A stretch of DNA of 11,677 nt from Planctomycetaceae bacterium. GTDB taxonomy: Bacteria > Planctomycetota > Planctomycetia > Pirellulales > Thermoguttaceae. The translations under genes and the position numbers were made by a program. Below the pieces are notes generated by a model. That model saw only the letters and a program-made list of their open reading frames with translations. It ran no database searches and was not told the origin of the DNA. Shown piece after piece: positions 1 through 6,452 of this stretch; the stretch's first letter is position 1; each line of letters starts with the position of its first letter. Where the stretch lies: NCBI GenBank assembly GCA_031287585.1, contig JAITST010000544.1:1-11677 (forward strand), written 5' to 3'.

Positions 1-46
1 GTGACTTTTTGCGTCCTCTGCGTTAAAAAAGAGTTTTTTGAGATTC
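1..46. repeat. Possible dispersed-repeat fragment with A/T hairpin
   Basis: This is the non-coding tail downstream of the URO-D gene. Read on the minus strand it contains a TTTAACGCAGAGGACGCAAA-type segment, which would translate as NAEDAK. I recall such segments recurring between genes in many bacterial genomes; this is memory, not a search. Next to it, six A at 25-30 and six T at 34-39 form a 6-bp hairpin with a GAG loop. On the minus strand this could be a weak terminator for the oxidoreductase/URO-D operon, but the stem has no G or C. The segment runs off the window edge, so its extent is unknown. Confidence 0.35.
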
Positions 47-74
47 TTAAATGAAAATTTGGTAGTATGCCGAA

Positions 75-1040
75 TTACTCCATCCTCCGCACGTAGTCCA
101 TCACGTACAGGACATTATCGACAGAAGATTCGTAGGGAAGCGCACCTGTTCCGAGACAGACATTTTTTCGGGTTCGGCACAAAGCAATCACGCGGTCGGC
201 TTCCTTTCGGATTTCTTCACGGGTTCCGCTCGAAATTATCCGCAGGTCACAGTTGATTCTAATCTGAACATCAAGCCGTTCACTGACTTTTTCTAGGAAC
301 GCGGTCTGATTCGTTTCAAACGGACAAACCAAGTACGACGTTCCGGTTTCGAGCATCGCTTCGACTATCGACGTTGTGTTGCCTCCAATGACACATGGAA
401 TCGGTCGTCCGATAATAGTTGCCATACCGCCAAGAATCTTTTTGAGTGCTGGCAATTCAATGTTTCGGAACATTTTCGGCGACAGCATCGGAGGGCACGC
501 CGCTGACTCAAAAAATGTAATATCAACTCCGGCATCTTTCACTCCCTGTGCAAACGAAAGTTGACCGTCAACAAGATGCAGCAGTGCTTCCCGAACGTGG
601 TCGGGGCGGTCAGCAACTTCCAACATCACTCTGTCAAAGCCGAGAAGATTACACGCAATCGAAAACGGACCGCTTATCGGGACACGGATAATCGCTTCGG
701 GAAACGTTTCCATCAACCGTTTTGCCGCCTTGATTTGCATCGGAATCCGTCCGTCTTTGGCAGCATTGAGCGGCGGCAGTTTGAGAATTTCGTCAATGGA
801 ATGAAACGGATGATTCCGAACCGCCGGAATCGCGTTATCAGCTGGTTTTTCGATCTCGGCACCATACGCCTCGACTTCGAGATTGTAAATATCTATCCCC
901 GGCATAATCGGGGCGTGTCGATACGTCCGATAAGCGGCGGCGTGCGCCTGATACATCAACTCGCCATCACGCGACGCTTCCCAAGGCGTTACGTTAATAA
1001 TCTGTGCGGCGTGTTCGTAAATCGAAGGAGAGATTTCCAT
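75..1040 (-). CDS. Uroporphyrinogen decarboxylase (URO-D) family protein, probably not HemE
   Basis: This 321-residue protein has the URO-D / cobalamin-methyltransferase TIM-barrel fold, and no signal peptide, so it is cytoplasmic. Landmarks are the GPFSIACNLLGFDRVMLEV segment (about 124-142), the SPKMFRNIELPALKKI helix, GGNTTSIVEAMLETG, and the C-terminal LGTGALPYESSVDNV. In MtaA/CmuA-type methyltransferases the third and fourth segments carry zinc ligands (HxCGNT and GTGC). Here they read VIGGNT and GTGAL, so all the expected ligands are replaced. The HemE substrate-binding residues are not recognisable either. It starts 6 bp after the oxidoreductase stop, with no Shine-Dalgarno site, so translational coupling is likely. 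The reaction is unknown. It could be a methyl or C1 transfer enzyme using another metal site, or a decarboxylase-like enzyme of the same catabolic pathway. The family call is firm; the function is open. Confidence 0.85.
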   Translation of the reverse strand: MEISPSIYEHAAQIINVTPWEASRDGELMYQAHAAAYRTYRHAPIMPGIDIYNLEVEAYGAEIEKPADNAIPAVRNHPFHSIDEILKLPPLNAAKDGRIPMQIKAAKRLMETFPEAIIRVPISGPFSIACNLLGFDRVMLEVADRPDHVREALLHLVDGQLSFAQGVKDAGVDITFFESAACPPMLSPKMFRNIELPALKKILGGMATIIGRPIPCVIGGNTTSIVEAMLETGTSYLVCPFETNQTAFLEKVSERLDVQIRINCDLRIISSGTREEIRKEADRVIALCRTRKNVCLGTGALPYESSVDNVLYVMDYVRRME

Positions 1041-1046
1041 AAATAA

Positions 1047-2417
1047 CTATCTGGATGTTGTAATCGGTTTATTCAAGTACTCAGCGGCTTTGGGATTATC
1101 TAGGAAGACTTCTTTGTCCGGGTTCCAACGGAGTTTTTCGCCTGTTCTTATGGCAATGTGACCGAGCAGGCACGTCGATGTAACGCAATGTCCGACAACG
1201 GCTGGCTCCAACGTTTCCTTACCAGTCAGTACGGAATCAATGAAATCCTCCTTTTCCGAACGGAATGGAAAACGAATATCGCTGTCGTCGATTTTTTCAT
1301 CGAGAAGCGATGCCGGATTTGCCCAGATACCTTTTGTATTGCCGCCGCTTGGCAATTCCGCCGAATCAAATGACACTTCCAGTGTGCCTTTTTCACCTTC
1401 GATTCGATAAAACGGCTTGTCCGTTTTATAAGTGATTTCCAAACCATCGGCGTAACGATATTTGATCTCGAATTTGAGCAACACGTTCCAAAAACTGTCG
1501 GCATCGGGATACGTTCCGGTTCCTTCGATTTCAACGGGAAATGTTCGGTCAAGACCGAGCGACCAAAGAGCACCGTTGAGAAGATGTGTTCCCCAGTTTG
1601 TAACCATACCATCACAGTAATAAAGATGCCGCATCCAACCGGGGCGATTTTGAAAGTTTTGCGGTGTATGAACCCGATTCAGTGTGTACGGCGCACGGAT
1701 TGCCGAACCCTGCCAACGTTCGTAATCCAGTTCCGGCGGAATCGGCATATCGGTTTGCGCCGGACAAGGAACATCACTCTGCGGAACACAAACGAGAACA
1801 CTTTTGATTTTGCCGAGCCGTCCGTTCCGAACGAGTTCCGCCGCCTGATGCGCCGCTTTTCCGCTGCGAAATTCGCTATCAACACGGAAAATCCGCTTCG
1901 TTTCCGCCGATACTTTGACGAGTTCTTTTCCTTCAGTGATGGTTCGGATGACTGGCTTTTCCAAGGCGACATGCTTGCCGGCTCGCATAGCGTCAATGGC
2001 TTGGGTTGCGTGCCAGTGATCCGGTGTCGAAATCATCACCGCGTCAATATCGTTTCGGGCAAGGAGTTCTTTGTAATCGACGTAAGTTTCAATACTTGCT
2101 GGCTTGACAAGTGAAACACTTTTTTTGTAAAGTTCAAGAATTTTCTTTTTTGCTTCCGCAAGCCGCCACGAATCAACATCACAAATAGCGACGACTTGAT
2201 TCCGCTTGTTCCGAACATAACTGGGAATATTATGAGCAACACATTGCCGACCGGTTCCAATCAAGCCCATGCGGAGCAGATTGTTCGGCAACGTTTGCCC
2301 TTGCGCCAAAGCACACGGCGTAACAACACGCGATGGGATAACCAGCGGAACGGCAATCGCTGCCGTTGCGACTTTGAGGAAAGAACGACGCGATGATTTT
2401 GTTTGATGGGAAAACAT
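1047..2417 (-). CDS. Tat-exported Gfo/Idh/MocA family NAD(P)-dependent oxidoreductase
   Basis: This 456-residue protein belongs to the glucose-fructose oxidoreductase / inositol dehydrogenase family. A twin-arginine signal opens it: SRRSFLK (9-15), a hydrophobic stretch to about 28, and a likely cut after ALA (36-38). The Rossmann fold follows with GLIGTGRQ (51-58), an acidic strand end at CDVD (79-82), STPDHWHA (130-137) and the family lysine motif EKP (153-155). The C-terminal half is the substrate and oligomer domain. Family members oxidise or epimerise sugars and cyclitols. Export by Tat allows folding with bound cofactor, as known for Zymomonas GFOR. I chose the ATG at 2417 because AGGAGA lies 7 bases upstream; an in-frame TTG at 2444 has no such site. 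It is the first gene of an operon with the URO-D gene. The substrate cannot be read from the sequence. Confidence 0.92.
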   Translation of the reverse strand: MFSHQTKSSRRSFLKVATAAIAVPLVIPSRVVTPCALAQGQTLPNNLLRMGLIGTGRQCVAHNIPSYVRNKRNQVVAICDVDSWRLAEAKKKILELYKKSVSLVKPASIETYVDYKELLARNDIDAVMISTPDHWHATQAIDAMRAGKHVALEKPVIRTITEGKELVKVSAETKRIFRVDSEFRSGKAAHQAAELVRNGRLGKIKSVLVCVPQSDVPCPAQTDMPIPPELDYERWQGSAIRAPYTLNRVHTPQNFQNRPGWMRHLYYCDGMVTNWGTHLLNGALWSLGLDRTFPVEIEGTGTYPDADSFWNVLLKFEIKYRYADGLEITYKTDKPFYRIEGEKGTLEVSFDSAELPSGGNTKGIWANPASLLDEKIDDSDIRFPFRSEKEDFIDSVLTGKETLEPAVVGHCVTSTCLLGHIAIRTGEKLRWNPDKEVFLDNPKAAEYLNKPITTSR

Positions 2418-2423
2418 TGAATT

Positions 2424-2429
2424 TCTCCT
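2424..2429 (-). promoter_or_regulatory. Strong Shine-Dalgarno site of the oxidoreductase gene
   Basis: On the minus strand AGGAGA precedes the ATG at 2417 by about 6-7 bases. It decides the start in favour of this ATG over the upstream TTG at 2444, and places the Tat motif at residues 9-15, a normal position. Confidence 0.85.
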
Positions 2430-2439
2430 GAGTGAGTAA

Positions 2440-2453
2440 TACAACTAATTGTA
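2440..2453 (-). other. Small hairpin in the oxidoreductase 5' leader
   Basis: TACAA and TTGTA form a perfect 5-bp stem around a 4-base loop, about 10 bases upstream of the Shine-Dalgarno site. A second 4-bp stem (CACC/GGTG, loop TTTC) lies at 2480-2491. Both sit in the roughly 110-nt leader between the predicted promoter and the start codon. They may merely hold the site open. No known riboswitch is recognisable. Confidence 0.35.
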
Positions 2454-2533
2454 CGTTAATTCGGTTTTGATATTATTATCACCTTTCGGTGGGAACGTTA
2501 GATTGATGTCCGCCGACTTTTCGAGGTAAGCGT

Positions 2534-2562
2534 ATTGTACAAGAAACAACAGATTGTGTCAA
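2534..2562 (-). promoter_or_regulatory. Sigma-70-type promoter of the oxidoreductase/URO-D operon
   Basis: On the minus strand a perfect -35 TTGACA (2557-2562) is followed after 17 bases by -10 TACAAT (2534-2539), five of six matches to TATAAT. Transcription would begin near 2527, giving a leader of about 110 nt. It lies between the upstream regulator's stop (2632) and the oxidoreductase start, in the only gap that could serve this operon. This is the best promoter match in the window. Confidence 0.75.
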
Positions 2563-2631
2563 TAGGCATACATATTTTTTCACGCCGTGGGTGTGTAAAA
2601 ATTAGTTGGGAATCCATTGAGTATATCATCG

Positions 2632-4089
2632 CTATTGCTCTGGTTTTTCTCTTTCCTTCCGTCGCGATTTCACAATCCACTTGCCATTTCTTCTGTTTTT
2701 TAACTCGTCACGTTCAAGCCGTCCCGCCTCTTTGAGTATCTTGATAGCAGTCACGACCATACCCGTTGTTGTTAGAAGTTTATCCGCAATTTTCCGTATA
2801 GTAATGGTCGGCTTTCTACGCATAAGTTCAATTACCATTGAAGGTAATTTTTCGTCGAAATGAAAGCGGGTTTTAGTTTCTCTAGTAACTTTGGGTATCC
2901 TTATCTTTTTTGGCTTTTTAGGTACTCTAATCAATGGCTTGCGTTTTAGTTCATCTCCCTCACTAACGTCAGGAGTGATAGAATCACCGCTGTAATAAAA
3001 GTCGTTAAAAAATATCGTCATAAAATCTGAAACAGCCGGGTCAAAAGCCGGAATCGGTTTTTCTAACTTTTGGCTTTCTTTGATTATTTTTTCTATGCCG
3101 GTTCCCCATGCGTCTGTTATTCCCGAACTATAAAATGTACTGGCAATGAGAGGATTGGTCTGCCTCGAACCGTGCGGCACTATTAACCTTCTCACCATCC
3201 ATCTTGAAGGTACATTACAGGTATTGAATACGATTGTTTTGTCGTTATAAACCTTGATCTGTACCGGAACGCCGCTCGCGTAATCTTTGTGTATGACGGC
3301 GTTCAAAATTGCCTCACGCAACGCCTCCTTCGCTATCGGGTATTTTTTGATAACATCTGTACCGTCACCGCTTACGGCTGCAAGATAATACTTGTCGAAA
3401 AGAATTTGTAAAACTTTGTCCGTTATCGTGAGGAGCGAACCGCGTACCTCGTCCTGACAAACCAAATCATCATCCGACATAAAAAATCCAATTTTTACAT
3501 AAGCCCCTCTTATCCATTCTTCCGGCTCTTTATGGAATATCAAAACAGCGGCACGTTTAAGATAGCCGCCTTCTTTCAATTTCAGCGTTTCGAGCAATTG
3601 CTCATTGGTGACGTTCAAGTCTTGTTCGGTCAACCGCTCACTGGCAAGTGCTTTACTGCGAAACACACTAAAAGCGTCGGCATCTAAATCCGCCGCGTAA
3701 ACCTGCGGAACAGGCACGCTGTCCCACATTTTCCCTTGTGCATACAACATAAATTCATCAAGCGCATTGCCCGTCAATTCCTGCGCCGTACCATCCGAAT
3801 ACAGGTAATACTTACCGTGATAACTTATTGGGTATGGGTTTGCGTTCACTTTTACGACAATAAATTTGTTGCCGTTTGACAAATATACGTCAGCGACAAT
3901 CCCCATAGTCTTACGGATTACCAACGGCAACATTTCCAACAACTCACGCACCTTGCTCATTCCGACAATATTGTCCCCGCTGCATCTCGCGATGTGCAAC
4001 TCTCCGCCCTGCGTATTGGCAAAACCGCAAATCAACTTGAGGTACTTGTCGTGCCACGTTTCTATAATTTCAACAATTTGGTCTTTCAT
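2632..4089 (-). CDS. Schlafen AlbA_2 / GHKL-ATPase / winged-helix protein (COG2865-like regulator)
   Basis: This 485-residue cytoplasmic protein has three modules. Residues about 8-120 are an AlbA_2 (Schlafen-like nucleic-acid-binding) domain, with WHDKYLKLICGFANTQGGEL (12-31) as signature and NPYPISYHGKYYLYSDGT (84-101) later. Residues about 250-360 match the HATPase_c_4 fold: N-box E259AILNAVIHKDY, then TNPLIASTFYSSG and AWGTGIEKI (327-335). A lysine/arginine-rich linker (382-408) leads to a winged helix (about 413-462, TITIRKIADKLLTTTGMVV) and a basic tail. Related proteins are annotated as predicted transcriptional regulators, and some Schlafen-like ones sit in defence loci; the biochemical role is not established. 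GAGGAG (4099-4104) lies 9 bases before the ATG, supporting this start. It is flanked by non-coding gaps of 117 and 214 bp, so it appears to be its own transcription unit. Confidence 0.88.
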   Translation of the reverse strand: MKDQIVEIIETWHDKYLKLICGFANTQGGELHIARCSGDNIVGMSKVRELLEMLPLVIRKTMGIVADVYLSNGNKFIVVKVNANPYPISYHGKYYLYSDGTAQELTGNALDEFMLYAQGKMWDSVPVPQVYAADLDADAFSVFRSKALASERLTEQDLNVTNEQLLETLKLKEGGYLKRAAVLIFHKEPEEWIRGAYVKIGFFMSDDDLVCQDEVRGSLLTITDKVLQILFDKYYLAAVSGDGTDVIKKYPIAKEALREAILNAVIHKDYASGVPVQIKVYNDKTIVFNTCNVPSRWMVRRLIVPHGSRQTNPLIASTFYSSGITDAWGTGIEKIIKESQKLEKPIPAFDPAVSDFMTIFFNDFYYSGDSITPDVSEGDELKRKPLIRVPKKPKKIRIPKVTRETKTRFHFDEKLPSMVIELMRRKPTITIRKIADKLLTTTGMVVTAIKILKEAGRLERDELKNRRNGKWIVKSRRKEREKPEQ

Positions 4090-4098
4090 TGATTGTGT

Positions 4099-4104
4099 CT
4101 CCTC
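4099..4104 (-). promoter_or_regulatory. Strong Shine-Dalgarno site of the AlbA_2/ATPase gene
   Basis: GAGGAG on the minus strand is 9 bases upstream of the ATG at 4089. With the oxidoreductase gene's site it is one of only two clear Shine-Dalgarno sequences in the window. Confidence 0.8.
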
Positions 4105-4142
4105 TCATATTCCATTTTTACTGCGAACGGCAGCCAAATATC

Positions 4143-4181
4143 AACTCCGCCGTCAGTAAAATTTAACTGCACGGCTGAGTT
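4143..4181 (-). terminator. Large hairpin between rnr and the AlbA_2/ATPase gene; possible terminator or attenuator
   Basis: The plus strand shows AACTC (4143-4147), GCCGT (4149-4153) and CAGT (4154-4157), an 8-base A/T loop, then ACTG (4166-4169), ACGGC (4171-4175) and GAGTT (4177-4181). That gives 14 pairs interrupted by one C/T mismatch and one bulged C. It lies 26 bp after the rnr stop and about 50 bp before the next gene. On the minus strand only a broken T-run (GATATTT) follows, so it is not a textbook Rho-independent terminator. It could also act in the leader of the downstream gene or bind a regulator as DNA. Confidence 0.5.
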
Positions 4182-4206
4182 ACCGCCTGTTATGTACAAT
4201 AATTAA

Positions 4207-6405
4207 TTAACTCTCCAATCCGTATTCTATTAACCGTCTATTCGCGTCAACCGTTTTTACCACGAACTCTATTGTGTCGCCCAGACGGAATATGTTCCCG
4301 CTTTTCGTTCCGATTATCTGCTGTGTTTTGTAATCAAAGCGGTAATGGTCGCCGCGCATTGATGATATTTTTATCAGTCCTTCCGCCGGTATCTCTACTC
4401 CGCGAACGAACATTCCGAAATTTTCTACACCTGTGATTATTCCTGTCATCTTTGTACCAACACGGCTTGACATATAGTTTATCAGTTTCAACTTTGTCAA
4501 CTCACGTTCCGCAGACTCCGCCCGCCGCTCTTGTTTTGAACAATGGTCGCCGAGCGACGTTAGCGTTTTCTCGTCCTGTCTCGGCTTTGATTCGTCAAGA
4601 ATGTTGTCAAGCAAACGGTGAATTGTCAGGTCGGGATAACGGCGAATCGGTGACGTGAAATGGCAGTAACACTCGCTCGCCAGTGCGTAATGTCCTTCGC
4701 GCACGGGGCTGTATTTCGCTCGTTGCATCGAACGCAACAACGCATAGTTCACCGCCCGCTCTTCCTTTTTACCTTTCACATTGTCCAGCACTTTCTGCAC
4801 TACAAACCTGCTTTCCAATATCGCTTCGGGATTGATGTCGGCGATATTCAGCGAGCGGACGAAATCCGCAAACGCCTTCACCTTCTTGTACGACGGCGGC
4901 GTGTGGACACGTCGGAGAAACTTGTAATCGTGTTCCGCCAAAAAGTCCGCGACCGCTTCGTTTGCCGCCAACATAAACTCCTCGATGATTCGGTTTGAAT
5001 CGTAGTACGGATACTCGAACGCACCGACTACCTCGCCGCTATCGCCGAGCAGGATTTTCACATCCGGCATATTCATCTCGACTGAACCGCGCGCGAACCG
5101 CCGCTGCCGCAACAACATCGCGAGTTCGTGCATATTCAACAGCAACTCGCGAACACCGGTATTCCAGTTATCGCAGTTTCGAGCGCTCCCGTCACGAGGA
5201 ATACTACTACTGGAATTGCCGTATTCCGCTCCTTCATACACTCCTTCTTCGTCGAAAAACTGTTGTACCTCCGAATAATTCAAACGCTGTGCCGAGCGGA
5301 TGATTGTTCGTTTCACGTCAACGTGCGTGCGGATTCCGGCGGACGTAAATTCGAGATAAACTGTTTTCGCCAACCGTTTTTTGTCCGGCTGCAAACTTGC
5401 CAACCCGTTTGAAATCACTTCGGGCAACATCGGAACAACGTCACCCGGCAGGTAAACACTCGTCGCCCGCTCGCGTGCTTCCTTGTCCATATTGCTCCCG
5501 TGACGCACAAAATACGCGACATCAGCAATGTGAACGCCGAGCCGCCAGTTGCCGTTTTTCTTCCGTTCGAGCGAAATTCCGTCGTCGAAGTCGTGAGCAT
5601 CTTCGGGGTCGATTGTCACAACCAACTTTTTCGTTATGTCAATTCGTCCGTCGTCAATGTCCGACGTTCGTTCCATTTTCTTTCTGTTCGCCGCGTCCGC
5701 GTTTGGGAACTCGTTGAAGAACTCGTGAACAACCTGCGCCGCTTCCGTTAAAACTTTCGGCGGGAAATTTTCGGTCAGACCGTACTCGGCAAACACTGTC
5801 TTCTTGTCAACATCCGGCTCGCCAATTTTCCCAATCACGCCCTCAATCGACACGACACCCCGAAGGTCTGACGACTCGTGCGAGACGATGCTGACGATAA
5901 CTTTGTCGCCATCGTGAACCGCGTAATTCACCGGTTTTTTGTCAACCCGAAACGGTCTGTCGAAGTGCGTCCCGTCAATTCGGACGTGACCGGTTTTGTT
6001 GTCGTTGATGAAAGAACCGACGTAGAAATATTGCAAACGTTCGACGATTCCGATAACGTTACCGAGCCGTTTGTTATGAGACATATCACGTTGTCTGCGA
6101 CGTTTGAAACGATGATTCTGGTGACTTTGCTGCGGCTGCCCTTCGTCCTTGACAAGTTCGATTTTAACAACGTCACCATCGTTTGCTTCAAGCGTATTAC
6201 GAAGCGGAATCAATATGTCGTTATCGTAGTCAACAGCATCAAGTGGGCGAACGAAACCGATACCGGACGATTTACGTGAAAACGTGCCGATTATATGAGC
6301 GGGCAGCACCGCTTTTTTAGCCGCTTTCTTCGCGGACTTTTTAGCGGCTTTGACCGTCTTTTCGATTTTGGGTTTGGATTTAGTTTTAATTTTAATATTT
6401 TTCAT
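4207..6405 (-). CDS. rnr: Ribonuclease R (3'-5' exoribonuclease, RNB family)
   Basis: This 732-residue hydrolytic 3'-5' exoribonuclease degrades structured RNA in the cytoplasm. In order: a Lys/Ala-rich tail (1-32), an OB/cold-shock region (about 35-200) with a basic loop (KRRRQR, 101-106), the RNB catalytic domain (about 254-600), and a C-terminal S1 domain (about 650-730). The magnesium-binding acids are present in IDPEDAHDFDD: D266, D272, D274 and D275. Y318 in SVYLPGDVVPMLP and SPIRRYPDLTIHRLLD (585-600) are also conserved. A Ser/Asn-rich stretch (about 390-416) interrupts the RNB domain and looks like an insertion. Unlike E. coli RNase R, the basic tail is at the N-terminus and the protein ends with S1. 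The start chosen is ATG at 6405; an in-frame TTG at 6414 would add three residues and has worse spacing to AGAAG. It follows rpoN by 47 bp, probably in one operon. Confidence 0.95.
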   Translation of the reverse strand: MKNIKIKTKSKPKIEKTVKAAKKSAKKAAKKAVLPAHIIGTFSRKSSGIGFVRPLDAVDYDNDILIPLRNTLEANDGDVVKIELVKDEGQPQQSHQNHRFKRRRQRDMSHNKRLGNVIGIVERLQYFYVGSFINDNKTGHVRIDGTHFDRPFRVDKKPVNYAVHDGDKVIVSIVSHESSDLRGVVSIEGVIGKIGEPDVDKKTVFAEYGLTENFPPKVLTEAAQVVHEFFNEFPNADAANRKKMERTSDIDDGRIDITKKLVVTIDPEDAHDFDDGISLERKKNGNWRLGVHIADVAYFVRHGSNMDKEARERATSVYLPGDVVPMLPEVISNGLASLQPDKKRLAKTVYLEFTSAGIRTHVDVKRTIIRSAQRLNYSEVQQFFDEEGVYEGAEYGNSSSSIPRDGSARNCDNWNTGVRELLLNMHELAMLLRQRRFARGSVEMNMPDVKILLGDSGEVVGAFEYPYYDSNRIIEEFMLAANEAVADFLAEHDYKFLRRVHTPPSYKKVKAFADFVRSLNIADINPEAILESRFVVQKVLDNVKGKKEERAVNYALLRSMQRAKYSPVREGHYALASECYCHFTSPIRRYPDLTIHRLLDNILDESKPRQDEKTLTSLGDHCSKQERRAESAERELTKLKLINYMSSRVGTKMTGIITGVENFGMFVRGVEIPAEGLIKISSMRGDHYRFDYKTQQIIGTKSGNIFRLGDTIEFVVKTVDANRRLIEYGLES

Positions 6406-6452
6406 TTGAGGCAACTTCTAAAAACTTCACATAACACTCTCATTAAGGTATT

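Noticed and set aside
561..1046. 161-codon plus-strand open frame opposite the URO-D gene
   Set aside because: Antisense shadow with no recognisable domain; the minus-strand frame has clear URO-D motifs.
1584..2114. 176-codon plus-strand open frame inside the oxidoreductase gene
   Set aside because: It lies wholly antisense to a gene with clear family motifs, has no recognisable domain and no ribosome-binding site; it is a by-product of codon bias.
4122..4140. Possible sigma-54 promoter (TTGGC...TTCGCA) upstream of the AlbA_2/ATPase gene
   Set aside because: The GG-to-GC spacing is one base short and the -12 element reads TTCGCA, not TTGCA; sigma-54 spacing is strict.
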